Positions 1-7,499 of a stretch of DNA of 51,786 nt are shown here, piece by piece. Position 1 is the first letter of the stretch. Each line of letters opens with the position of its first letter. The notes under the pieces were generated by a model, which saw only the letters and a program-made list of their open reading frames with translations, was not told the origin of the DNA and ran no database searches. Origin of the DNA: Pseudomonadota bacterium (GTDB lineage Bacteria; Pseudomonadota; Alphaproteobacteria; Caulobacterales; Caulobacteraceae); the NCBI GenBank assembly GCA_023432855.1, contig JAEZEZ010000015.1, positions 1 to 51,786 on the forward strand. Reading direction: 5' to 3'. Position numbers and translations under genes: made by a program.

Positions 1-584
1 AGCTGGAGCAGGCGTGGATCGACGAGATCAGGGCCTCGCTGCCCGAGCTGCCGGACGAGAAACGCCGGCGGTTCATGACCCAGTACGGCCTGTCGCAATA
101 CGACGCCGGCGTGCTGATCTCCGACCAGGCCAAGGCCGACTATTTCGAGGCCGCCGCCAAGGGGCGGGACGCCAAGCTGGTGGCCAACTGGGTGACCAAC
201 GACCTGTCGGCCCGCCTGGCCGCCGACGGGGCCGAGTTCGCCGACTGCCGGGTCCCGGCGGCGCACATCGCCGAACTGGTCGGGCTGATCGAGGACGGCA
301 CCATCTCGTCCAAGATCGCCAAGGAGGTGTTCGAGCACGTGTGGAACGGCGAGGGCGCGCCCGCCGAGGTGGTCGAGAAACGCGGCCTGAAGCAGGTCAC
401 CGACACCGGCGCCATCGAGAAGGCGGTCGACGAGATCATCGGCGCCAACCCCGACAAGGCGGCGGCGGTGAAGGACAAGCCGCAGGCCATCGGCTGGTTC
501 GTCGGCCAGGTGATGAAGGCCACCGGCGGCAAGGCCAACCCCGCCGCCGTCAACGAGATCCTGAAGGCCAGGCTCGGGGTCTAG
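1..584 (+). CDS. gatB: Asp-tRNA(Asn)/Glu-tRNA(Gln) amidotransferase subunit B, C-terminal part
   Basis: The 5' end lies outside the window; the frame is open from base 3 and stops with TAG at 582-584. What remains is about 193 residues covering the end of the GatB core and the C-terminal tail (YqeY-like) domain: LPDEKRRRF, then YGLSQYDAGVLISD, the VANWVTNDL segment, and a terminal helical domain ending KARLGV. GatB is the kinase/amidotransferase subunit of GatCAB, which converts misacylated Glu-tRNA(Gln) or Asp-tRNA(Asn) to the amide form. A strong hairpin follows the stop codon. Identification rests on the characteristic tail sequence; upstream gatC/gatA cannot be seen. Confidence 0.93.
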   Translation, partial: LEQAWIDEIRASLPELPDEKRRRFMTQYGLSQYDAGVLISDQAKADYFEAAAKGRDAKLVANWVTNDLSARLAADGAEFADCRVPAAHIAELVGLIEDGTISSKIAKEVFEHVWNGEGAPAEVVEKRGLKQVTDTGAIEKAVDEIIGANPDKAAAVKDKPQAIGWFVGQVMKATGGKANPAAVNEILKARLGV

Positions 585-592
585 GAAAGAAA

Positions 593-618
593 AAGGCCCC
601 GGATCGCTCCGGGGCCTT
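593..618. terminator. bidirectional rho-independent terminator
   Basis: An 11-bp perfect stem (AAGGCCCCGGA / TCCGGGGCCTT) closes a TCGC loop between gatB (+) and the convergent RcnB-like gene (-). The run of A before the stem reads as a T tract on the minus strand, so it should work best for the minus-strand gene while also ending gatB transcripts. Confidence 0.85.
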
Positions 619-639
619 CGTTCCTGTCAGGCGTCCGCC

Positions 640-1494
640 CTACCAGGACCAGACGTCGTAGACGACTTCGATGATGTAGCCGTCCCAGGTGTCGATCAGC
701 ATGATCGAGTTGTTGACGTACACCCAGGCGGTGCCGGGAGGCGGGTACGGCAGGCCGTAGAAGCCCGGGTCGATCACGCGGTAGCGCCAGAAGTGCCGGG
801 GCAGGTACTGGCCCTCGTAGAAGCGCACATTCCAGTAGTTGCGCGGGACGCTGTAGTAGCCGTAGCCCGGGGCGAAGTAGAAGCCCACGCGCCAGCCGCT
901 GTAGTTGTTCCACCAGCGGTGGTTGCGCCACCAGTTGCGGCTGGAGTGGCGACGGCGCCAGTCGCGCTGCCACCGGTCGCGGCTCCAGTTGCGGCGGATC
1001 TGCTGCTGGGCGTTGCGGCGACGCTCGAGACGCTCGGCCGTCGGGCGGCTGTCGCGGCGCTCGACACGGTCGTCGCGACGCTGCGGCGTACGGTCGGTGC
1101 GGCGATCCGGGACGCGGTCGGCGCGCTCGGGAGCGCGGACGTCGCGCCGTTCACGGCGGGGCTCCTGGTATGCAGGCCGGTCGCGGACGGGGCGGTCCAT
1201 GCGGGGGCCGTCGCGGTCGATGCGCGGACCGTCGCGGTCGGGGCGAGCCACGGGACCCTGGCGGGGACCGTCGCGCTCGGCCGCCTGGCGGCGGGCTGCG
1301 GCTTCACGCTGGACGCGTTGCTGCCGCTGCTGACGGGTTTCCTGGCGTTGCTCGCGGGCTTCGCGGCGTTCTTCGCGGGTCTGCTCGCGCTCGCCACGGC
1401 CCCGGTAGTCCTGGGCCCCGGCCAGCGCAGGCGCTGCGAAGGTGCTCACGGCCACGGCGGCCAGAAGCATCTTCTTCAAGGGTGAGTGTTTCAT
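640..1494 (-). CDS. RcnB-family secreted protein, Arg-rich (copy 1)
   Basis: 284 residues. I place the start at 1494 (MKHSPLKKM): it opens a clear Sec signal peptide ending about ALAGA, and GGAACAGGA lies just upstream. Residues about 28-185 are extremely rich in Arg, Gln, Glu and Asp (repeats such as RDGPRIDRDGPRMD) and probably disordered. The last ~90 residues form the RcnB-like domain, with YFAPGYGYYSVPRNYW, RVIDPGFYGLPYPPPG, WVYVNNSIMLID and GYIIEVVYDVW. E. coli RcnB is a periplasmic protein tied to Ni/Co homeostasis; here only periplasmic location is well supported. A second copy lies directly upstream on the same strand, each with its own terminator. Confidence 0.85.
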   Translation of the reverse strand: MKHSPLKKMLLAAVAVSTFAAPALAGAQDYRGRGEREQTREERREAREQRQETRQQRQQRVQREAAARRQAAERDGPRQGPVARPDRDGPRIDRDGPRMDRPVRDRPAYQEPRRERRDVRAPERADRVPDRRTDRTPQRRDDRVERRDSRPTAERLERRRNAQQQIRRNWSRDRWQRDWRRRHSSRNWWRNHRWWNNYSGWRVGFYFAPGYGYYSVPRNYWNVRFYEGQYLPRHFWRYRVIDPGFYGLPYPPPGTAWVYVNNSIMLIDTWDGYIIEVVYDVWSW

Positions 1495-1683
1495 TTCCTG
1501 TTCCAGACTGTGGTCGGGAGCCGGACGGAGGGGCCGGCTGGTTAACGCAACATCGCGCGGGGCGCATGAACCGTGGCTGAACGGTGATGACAGCGTTCGT
1601 AGAGCGAGGCCGGGCGCCGCCGCAGGCGTCGAACGGCTCAGCCGCGCGGCCGTTCCCGAAGCCTGGAGTGGGCGCACGAAGAA

Positions 1684-1709
1684 GCCCCGCGGGCCGGAAC
1701 CCGCGGGGC
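1684..1709 (-). terminator. rho-independent terminator after RcnB-like copy 2
   Basis: A 10-bp perfect stem (GCCCCGCGGG / CCCGCGGGGC) with a 6-nt loop lies just past the stop codon at 1738-1740. Read on the minus strand it is followed by TTCTTC, a weak T tract. Confidence 0.75.
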
Positions 1710-1737
1710 ATACGTTCTGCGCGACGATGCAGGGGCC

Positions 1738-2235
1738 TCAGTAAACGTCGAGCAGAGCGTCCAGGATGAGGCCCGTGGCGATGCTGACCAGCAGCAGGTC
1801 GTCGTCCACATAGACCCAGCGATAACCGTAGGGGGCGGGGCGCAGGCCGTAGAAGTACGGATCCTGCACGTAGTAGTGGCGGTAGGCGCGCGGCAGGTAG
1901 TGGCCCCGCGACCAGCGACGGCCGTAGTAGCGCGGCTCGACCTCGTAGTAGCCGTAGCCCGGCGCGTACCAGTAGCCGGAGCGGCGCCCGCGGTAGTCGC
2001 GGAACTCGTTGCGGCCGCGCCACCAGTCGCGGTCGCGGCGGTCCCAGCGGCGCGCATCCCTGCGGTCGCGGCGGTAGTCGCGGCGGTCGTCGTAGTGTTC
2101 GCGGCGCTCGTAGCGGCGGTCGTCGCGCCGTTCATAGCGGTCGCCCCGGCCGCGATAGTCCTGGGCCGTCGCCGCCGCCGTGGGGATCGCCACCATGGCC
2201 GCGGTCGCGGCAACGAGCATCAGCTTCCTGAACAT
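1738..2235 (-). CDS. RcnB-family secreted protein, Arg-rich (copy 2)
   Basis: 165 residues starting at ATG 2235, with a strong GGAGGAGA ribosome site six bases upstream. The signal peptide (MFRKLMLVAATAAMVAI...) is cleaved around ATAQ, giving a mature start QDYRGRG that matches copy 1. An Arg/Asp/Tyr-rich stretch (residues about 28-85) precedes the RcnB-like domain: YWYAPGYGYYEVEPRYYG, HYLPRAYRHYYVQDPYFYGL, YRWVYVDDDLLLV, and a C-terminal hydrophobic LILDALLDVY. It is shorter than copy 1, mainly in the charged region. Tandem duplication is the simplest origin. Metal homeostasis is inferred from the family name only. Confidence 0.87.
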   Translation of the reverse strand: MFRKLMLVAATAAMVAIPTAAATAQDYRGRGDRYERRDDRRYERREHYDDRRDYRRDRRDARRWDRRDRDWWRGRNEFRDYRGRRSGYWYAPGYGYYEVEPRYYGRRWSRGHYLPRAYRHYYVQDPYFYGLRPAPYGYRWVYVDDDLLLVSIATGLILDALLDVY

Positions 2236-2379
2236 TGGCGTCTCCTCCGCAGCAGGCCCGGCGGGCCATTTCCGGACGCCAGAGTCCGACCGGCCACATG
2301 AACCGCCGCTGAACATTGCAGTCAGGGTCGGCGCGGCCCATGTGCGACGGGTGCGACGGACAGCAGATGGAGCGCTTTC

Positions 2380-3108
2380 ATGACCCGGCCGATCGAACTC
2401 TGGTTCTGGCCCACGCCGAACGGATGGAAAGTCTCGATCGCGCTGGAGGAAATGGGGCTCCCCTATGAGCTCAAGCCGGTCAACATCGGCGCGGGCGAGC
2501 AGTTCGAGCCGGCCTTCCAGGCCATCAGTCCCAACGGCCGGATGCCGGCGATCGTCGATCACGGCGCCGCCGACGGACGGCCCCTGTCGATCTTCGAGAG
2601 CGGCGCCATCCTGCAGCACCTGGGCCGCAGGACCGGCCGCTTCTACCCGCAGGACGAGCGGGCCCGGGCCGAGATCGAGCAGTGGCTGTTCTGGCAGGTG
2701 GGCGGGCTGGGTCCCATGGCGGGCCAGACGCACCACTTCCGCCAGTATGCTCCGGCCATGCTGCGCGACCAGCGGCATCTGGCCTACGGGGCCGCGCGCT
2801 ACACCAACGAGACCAACCGCCTCTACGGCGTGCTCGACACGCGCCTGAAGGACCGCGACTACGTGGCCGGCGACTACTCCATCGCCGACATGGCCATCTG
2901 GCCCTGGATCGTGCCGTGGAAGAACCAGGGGCAGGCGCTCGACGAGTTCCCGGCCCTGAAGGCGTGGTTCGAGCGCGTCGGCGAGCGCGAGGGCGTCAAG
3001 CGGGGCATGAAGGTGGGCGAGGCGTTCCGCAGCCAGACCCTGGCCAGCCAGGGCAAGGACGCCGACGCCGCCCGGGCCGTGCTGTTCGGCCAGCGTGCCA
3101 GGCGCTGA
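2380..3108 (+). CDS. glutathione S-transferase family protein (YfcG/YghU, Nu-class-like)
   Basis: 242 residues, probably cytoplasmic. The N-terminal thioredoxin-fold domain begins IELWFWPTPNGWKVSIALEE, with the TPNGxK signature of the Nu class (E. coli YfcG/YghU), in which the Thr/Asn pair replaces the catalytic Tyr/Ser. The SPNGRMPAIVDH and FESGAILQHL segments form the glutathione gamma-glutamyl site. The all-helical C-terminal domain (from about residue 90) carries VAGDYSIADMAIWPWI, the N-capping box. Nu-class enzymes have disulfide reductase and peroxidase activity with little classic conjugating activity; the physiological substrate is unknown. It is monocistronic, diverging from the RcnB-like gene with 144 bp between starts. 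Confidence 0.9.
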   Translation: MTRPIELWFWPTPNGWKVSIALEEMGLPYELKPVNIGAGEQFEPAFQAISPNGRMPAIVDHGAADGRPLSIFESGAILQHLGRRTGRFYPQDERARAEIEQWLFWQVGGLGPMAGQTHHFRQYAPAMLRDQRHLAYGAARYTNETNRLYGVLDTRLKDRDYVAGDYSIADMAIWPWIVPWKNQGQALDEFPALKAWFERVGEREGVKRGMKVGEAFRSQTLASQGKDADAARAVLFGQRARR

Positions 3109-3318
3109 CGGCCGGTAACCATCGCGCAAGACCTGTGAACATCCGATTCACGGGTCTTTCACGCGAATTAAGGCGGCGAACAGTATTCATCTCTGCTTTA
3201 CACAATAAATTTGCGCCGCGTTTCCCGATTAACTTTAATTTCACGCGCGGGGCGTTCTCCTTCCCTCACGATCAATCAAGCGGCCGCAGAAAACGCGGCC
3301 GGGCTGGGGAAGAAAACG

Positions 3319-3606
3319 ATGGAACTGGTCGCCGGGAAGATGGAGACCCTGCCGCTGCCGACGCCGGACATGAGCGGCGACGAGCTGCTGAAGCTGGGCA
3401 TGATGTATTCGAGCGGCTCCAACGGCGCGCCGCTGGACCTGGTCAGCGCGCACATGCTGTTCAATCTGGCCGCGATGAAGGGCTCGGAAGAGGCCCGCGT
3501 CTACCGCCGCGAACTCAGCGCCGAGATGGAGCGCGAGGACGTGGCCGAGGCCCAGCGCGCCGCGCGCCAGTGGATCGACCAAGGCGTCGTCGGCCTGCGC
3601 GCCTGA
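3319..3606 (+). CDS. small Sel1-like repeat protein
   Basis: 95 residues. The start at ATG 3319 is preceded by GGGGAAG at proper distance, and the frame upstream does not look coding. Residues about 21-58 form one Sel1-type helical repeat (LGMMYSSGSNGAPLDLVSAHMLFNLAAMKGSEEA), followed by a second helix pair with many Glu and Arg. Sel1/TPR-like repeats mediate protein contacts; one repeat with a trailing helix suggests a small adaptor. No signal peptide is evident. The 210 bp upstream is distinctly richer in A/T than the surroundings and must carry the promoter. It converges on hfsD with 10 bp between stops. Confidence 0.8.
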   Translation: MELVAGKMETLPLPTPDMSGDELLKLGMMYSSGSNGAPLDLVSAHMLFNLAAMKGSEEARVYRRELSAEMEREDVAEAQRAARQWIDQGVVGLRA

Positions 3607-3616
3607 GGCCTGCGCC

Positions 3617-4354
3617 TCAGTTCACGTAGGCGTTGCCGAAGTTGTAGCTGAAGCTGATCGGCAGCGCGTCGCGGATCGACTGCACGAAGACGCCGACCTC
3701 GGCGATGGTGCTCCTGGGCACGAAGACGATGTCGAAGCGCCGCAGCGGCACGGGATCGGCCGCGGCCTTGCCCTTCGCCCGCGCGTCGATGTTCACGGTC
3801 CGGGTCATGGGGCGGCCGCCGGGGCCGCGCCGGATGATCACCACCTTGCCGCTCTTCGCCGAAGGCTTCAGGCCGCCGGCCATGATGATCGCCTGCAGCG
3901 CGTCGATGTCGCCGGGCATGTCGTAGGCGCCGGGCGTCCCCACCTCGCCGCCGACGAAGACCTTGAGCGGCCCCGCCTGCTTCAGCGACACCTCGACCAC
4001 CGGCCGCACCAGCTGCGCCGAATAGGCCTGGACCAGCCCCGCCTGAAGTTCGCTCAGCGATCGGTCCGCGGCCATCACCTGGCCCACCAGCGGAAGCGCG
4101 ATGCGCCCGTCGGGGCCGACCTTCACCGTCCGCGTCAGCTCCGGCGCCGTCGGCGTCGCCACCTCGATCTCGTCGCCCGGGTAGAGCAGATAGCCCGGCT
4201 CGTTGTCGTCCCAGCTGGCGTAGGGAATATCCTGGAACGGCGCGGGGCGCGGCCGATGGGAGGAGGGGCCCAGGGCGCCCGCCGGCGCAGGCAGGCCGCC
4301 GGCGGCGGCGATGGCGCCAAGGCCAAGTAGCATCCAACGACGGTTCGGAATCAT
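3617..4354 (-). CDS. hfsD: HfsD, holdfast polysaccharide export protein (Wza/OPX family)
   Basis: 245 residues. The N-terminus has a signal peptide with paired arginines (NRRWMLLGLGA), so Tat export is possible, with cleavage near PAGALG. Residues about 53-130 form the polysaccharide export (PES) domain: YLLYPGDEIEVA, VGPDGRIALPLVGQV and SLSELQAGLVQAYSAQL. An SLBB-type beta-grasp segment follows (LKVFVGGEVGTPGAYDMPG ... AIIMAGG). OPX proteins form the outer-membrane portal for Wzx/Wzy-made polymers. It is divergent from hfsA across 116 bp, the gene order known from Caulobacter holdfast clusters. The predicted product would carry holdfast polysaccharide to the pole surface. Confidence 0.9.
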   Translation of the reverse strand: MIPNRRWMLLGLGAIAAAGGLPAPAGALGPSSHRPRPAPFQDIPYASWDDNEPGYLLYPGDEIEVATPTAPELTRTVKVGPDGRIALPLVGQVMAADRSLSELQAGLVQAYSAQLVRPVVEVSLKQAGPLKVFVGGEVGTPGAYDMPGDIDALQAIIMAGGLKPSAKSGKVVIIRRGPGGRPMTRTVNIDARAKGKAAADPVPLRRFDIVFVPRSTIAEVGVFVQSIRDALPISFSYNFGNAYVN

Positions 4355-4400
4355 AGCGCGCGAGTCGCCCGGCTGTGAGAGCTCTAAGGGTCGTTCCCCA

Positions 4401-4450
4401 ATAGGTAACCGGCGGTTAACGCCTGGGGCCGAAACCTCGTCCCGTTAACC
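4401..4450. promoter_or_regulatory. candidate operator region between hfsD and hfsA (GTTAAC motifs)
   Basis: The divergent intergenic region holds a short inverted repeat TAACCG-G-CGGTTA (4406-4418) and two GTTAAC palindromes at 4415-4420 and 4444-4449, about three helical turns apart. TTAAC is the half-site of the cell-cycle regulator CtrA, but no full TTAA-N7-TTAA box is present, so CtrA control is only a guess. Confidence 0.3.
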
Positions 4451-4470
4451 AACCAAGAGTCGGGAAGCTC

Positions 4471-5976
4471 ATGCGAAGTTCGGGTCCCTGGACCGGCGGC
4501 CGCTCGCTTCCGCCGGGGGACGGCGGGGGCCGGCGCGTGCGCGTCCGCTACTCGACCCGCGACATGTCGACCCTGCTCTGGCGCGACAAGGGGACGATGT
4601 TCCTCGTCTTCGCCCTGCTGTTCGTGCTCGGCGCGGGCGCCGCCCTGCTGCTGCCCAAGACCTACACCGCCCGTTCCTCGCTGCTGGTCCAGCTCGGCCA
4701 GGAGTACGTCTATCAGCCCCGCGCCGGCGACGCCGCCCGCGGCTCGATCCCGACCATCGAGGACGTGGTCCAGTCGGAACTGGAGATCCTGGGCAGCGCC
4801 GAACTCAAGCGCCGGGTGGTCGACAAGGTCGGCCTGGCGACCGTGGACCCGAAGCTCGCGCGCGCCTGGGGCGACGCCGACGCGAAAAAGCGCGCCCAGA
4901 TCCAGGCCGCAGCGGTGAAGGTGATCGACAGCGGGCTGTCCGCCCACGCCCCGCCGAAGTCCGGCGCCGTGCGCCTGACCTTCGAGCACCGCAATCCACA
5001 GGCGGCCGCGAAGATCCTGAACACCCTCGTCGACGAGTACCTCGATTACCGCCAGGAAGTGCTCGCCGATGCGACCTCGCCCGAGGTCGAGCGTCAGCGC
5101 GAGGCGTTCGAGGAGCGCCTTGCCGCCGCCGACGAGGCCTATCAGCAGTTCCTGCAGGAGAATGCCATCGGCGACTTCCCCGCCGAGAAGACTTCTCTTT
5201 CAACGCTCTACGGCGCAGTCCTCAACGAACGCTTTCAGGTCGAGGCGAAGCTCCGGGAGGCCCAGGGCAAGCTCGCGGGCCTGCAGCCGGGCCTGTCGCG
5301 CACGCCCGAGGAAGTCGCCCTGCAGCGCGACCTCGACATGAGTGGGCCGGCCAAGCTCACCCAGCTGCGCATCGAGCGCCAGGACCTGCTGTCGCGCTAT
5401 CGGCCCGATTCCCAGCCGGTCCGCGACGCCGACGCCAAGATCGCCGAACTGGAGGCCCTGGTGCGCTCTGGCGGCGCGGCGGGTGAGAAGGACCGCCGCC
5501 TGGGCCTCAATCCCGTCTGGCAGGACATCGAGAAGAGCCGCATCCAGCTCGAGGCCGAGGTCGCCTCGCTGGTCGCCCGGCGCAACGAACTGCAGCGGCA
5601 GGTGACCGAAATCGTCAAGCGCCAGCTGGTTCTCACCCAGCTCGAGTCCGAGTTCCAGAACCTCACCGTCGAACGCGAGGTGCTGCAGGCCAACGTGCGC
5701 GCCTTCGCCACGCGCCGCGAGGAGTCGCGCGCCTCGCGTGAAATCGCCGCAGCGGCCGAGGACAACATCAAGGTGGTCGAGCGCGCCACGCCGCCCGCGC
5801 GCGGCGAGAGCCTGCGCAAGTTCGCCTTCGTCGCGGCCTTCCTGTTCGCGGCCTTCACCGCCCTTTGCGTGGGTCTGCTGCGCCTGTTCACGCGCAAGGG
5901 CTTCGCCACGTCCTCGGCGGCCGAGCGGACGCTCGACCTGCCGGTGCTGGCCAGCGCGCCGGTGAAGGGCCGCTAG
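4471..5976 (+). CDS. hfsA: HfsA, holdfast polysaccharide co-polymerase (Wzz/Wzc-like)
   Basis: 501 residues starting at ATG 4471. A first membrane helix lies at about 43-63 (MFLVFALLFVLGAGAALLL) and a second at about 450-472 (FAFVAAFLFAAFTALCVGLL), with a large periplasmic coiled-coil-rich region between (VERQREAFEERLAAADEAYQQF; EVASLVARRNELQRQV). The Wzz-type segment TARSSLLVQLGQEYVY follows helix 1, and the usual Pro-rich ATPPARGESL motif precedes helix 2. The cytoplasmic tail is short and has no kinase domain; that function is separated into hfsB. The protein probably sets chain length and links the inner-membrane machinery to HfsD. Confidence 0.92.
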   Translation: MRSSGPWTGGRSLPPGDGGGRRVRVRYSTRDMSTLLWRDKGTMFLVFALLFVLGAGAALLLPKTYTARSSLLVQLGQEYVYQPRAGDAARGSIPTIEDVVQSELEILGSAELKRRVVDKVGLATVDPKLARAWGDADAKKRAQIQAAAVKVIDSGLSAHAPPKSGAVRLTFEHRNPQAAAKILNTLVDEYLDYRQEVLADATSPEVERQREAFEERLAAADEAYQQFLQENAIGDFPAEKTSLSTLYGAVLNERFQVEAKLREAQGKLAGLQPGLSRTPEEVALQRDLDMSGPAKLTQLRIERQDLLSRYRPDSQPVRDADAKIAELEALVRSGGAAGEKDRRLGLNPVWQDIEKSRIQLEAEVASLVARRNELQRQVTEIVKRQLVLTQLESEFQNLTVEREVLQANVRAFATRREESRASREIAAAAEDNIKVVERATPPARGESLRKFAFVAAFLFAAFTALCVGLLRLFTRKGFATSSAAERTLDLPVLASAPVKGR

Positions 5977-6008
5977 CGGCCGTTCGCGGCCGCATCGTGT
6001 TAGGAGTG

Positions 6009-6710
6009 ATGCAGGCGCGGGCTTGCGATTCGGGCATGGTCGATCTCACCCAGGAAATGGCTGAACTGTGGGCGGCCCTGGGTCCCGTGCCGCCGCAGCG
6101 GGGCCGCGTGCTCCAGTTCGTCTCCGCGCGGACCGGGGAGGGGACCTCCACCATCGCCCGCGAGTTCGCCCGACTGGCGGCCGTGCGCGCGCGGCGGCCC
6201 GCCTGGCTGATCGACGCCGACATCTACGACCAGGGCCAGCTCAAGGCCGTGGGCATGCAGCCGGACCGCTTCGGGCCGGTCCAGGGTCAGGCCTCGGCGT
6301 CGCCGGACGGCACGGCGTTCTTCTCGCTGCACCCGCCGATGAAGGACGCCCAGGGCAAGCCGGTGGCCGACGCCAGCCTGCTGCAGGCGCGCGCCGTGCT
6401 CGGCGGCCGGCTGTGGGTCACCCGGCTCAAGGCGGAGGCGCTGCACGTGGCCCAGCGGGCGCACATCATCGCCCGGCCGGATTACTGGGAAGCCATGCGC
6501 AAGCACGCCGACTATGTGATCGTCGACGCCCCGGCCGCCGACCGTTCCGACACCGCCGTCGCGCTCGCTCCCTTCGTGGACGCCACGGTCCTGGTGGTCG
6601 CCGCCGACGAGGGGGATGCAGCCGAGCACCTGGCCCTGCGCGACGCTCTGGAAGCGGCTGACGGCTATGTCGCCGGACTGGTTTTCAACCGCGCCCCGGC
6701 CGAAGCCTGA
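6009..6710 (+). CDS. hfsB: HfsB, degenerate CpsD/CapB-like ATPase partner of HfsA
   Basis: 233 residues if started at ATG 6009; GTG 5997 and ATG 6036 are alternatives, because AGGAG sits only two bases before 6009. It resembles the cytoplasmic BY-kinase half of Wzc. The P-loop region reads SARTGEGTSTIARE (residues 39-52), with Thr46 where the nucleotide-binding Lys of GEGKST is expected. LIDADIYD (68-75) corresponds to Walker A', and YVIVDAPAA to the hydrophobic strand before Walker B. No C-terminal Tyr cluster is present. It is therefore more likely structural or regulatory than a kinase. It follows hfsA closely and ends 3 bp from the convergent hfsH stop. Confidence 0.85.
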   Translation: MQARACDSGMVDLTQEMAELWAALGPVPPQRGRVLQFVSARTGEGTSTIAREFARLAAVRARRPAWLIDADIYDQGQLKAVGMQPDRFGPVQGQASASPDGTAFFSLHPPMKDAQGKPVADASLLQARAVLGGRLWVTRLKAEALHVAQRAHIIARPDYWEAMRKHADYVIVDAPAADRSDTAVALAPFVDATVLVVAADEGDAAEHLALRDALEAADGYVAGLVFNRAPAEA

Positions 6711-6713
6711 AGC

Positions 6714-7499
6714 TCAGTGAGATGAAGCGGGCGCCTGGCCCGCGAGCCCGAGGCTGAGCGCCTCGTCCACGGGCGCAACGGTGAAGCCATCGGCGATCGC
6801 GCCGCGCACCAGCCGGTCCAGCGCCCCGGGGGTGCAGCCCCAGGGTGAAGGCTCGGGCCGCACGTCGTGGGTGAACAGGATCACCCAGCCATTCGCCGCC
6901 TTCGCCTTGTCCAGCCATGCCCGCGCCCGGGCCTCGCCCTGCGGCCCTTCGATCCCCACGGCCGGCAGCCCGTTCAGGTCGGCTTCGCCGGCGATCATGC
7001 CGGGACGCACGGTGCGCAGCGCCCGGTAGCGGGGGCCCAGCGTGCGCTTGGCCCTCGGCGAGATCTCGCCATAGGGATAGGCGAAGGTGGATGGCGAGAG
7101 GCCGAGCGTGGAGAGCGCCTCGAGGTTTCGCTGTACATCCGCCGTCATCGCGGCGCTCGCCGCCCGGCCGCAGTCCAGGTGGCTGAAGGTGTGACAGCCG
7201 ATCTCGTGGCCCGCGGCCGCCAGCCGCCCCGCATCCGCCGCCTGGGCGTAAGGACCCATGGGGCTCTCCCGCCCGCCCAGGCCCGCCGAGATGTAGAAGG
7301 TCCCCCGCGCCCCCGCCGCCTCGAGGATGGCCGCCCCCTCGGTCACGGCCGAGACCGGCGCGTCGTCGAAGGCGAAGGAGACGACCGGGCGGTCAAAGGA
7401 CAGCCGCTGCGGACGCCGCGCCACGAAGCGCGAGGCCTTGCGCCGCACCTTGTCGAGCACGGTCTCAGTCGGACTGTAGACCCAGTTCGCGTCCGTCAT
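6714..7499 (-). CDS. hfsH: HfsH, holdfast polysaccharide N-deacetylase (NodB domain)
   Basis: 261 residues, carbohydrate esterase family 4. Motif 1 FAFDDAP gives catalytic and metal Asp45-Asp46; motif 2 HTFSHLD gives metal His103 and His107; motif 3 is YPYGE at 141-145; the late ILFTHDV (His211) supplies the last catalytic His. In Caulobacter HfsH removes acetyl groups from N-acetylglucosamine in the holdfast, which is needed for cohesion and anchoring. There is no signal peptide, in line with action on the lipid-linked repeat unit or by a non-classical route. Its start overlaps the hfsG stop by 4 nt, indicating translational coupling. Confidence 0.93.
   Translation of the reverse strand: MTDANWVYSPTETVLDKVRRKASRFVARRPQRLSFDRPVVSFAFDDAPVSAVTEGAAILEAAGARGTFYISAGLGGRESPMGPYAQAADAGRLAAAGHEIGCHTFSHLDCGRAASAAMTADVQRNLEALSTLGLSPSTFAYPYGEISPRAKRTLGPRYRALRTVRPGMIAGEADLNGLPAVGIEGPQGEARARAWLDKAKAANGWVILFTHDVRPEPSPWGCTPGALDRLVRGAIADGFTVAPVDEALSLGLAGQAPASSH

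Noticed and set aside
4355..4470. Full CtrA box (TTAA-N7-TTAA) between hfsD and hfsA
   Set aside because: Only separate TTAAC half-sites are present, at the wrong spacing for a canonical box.
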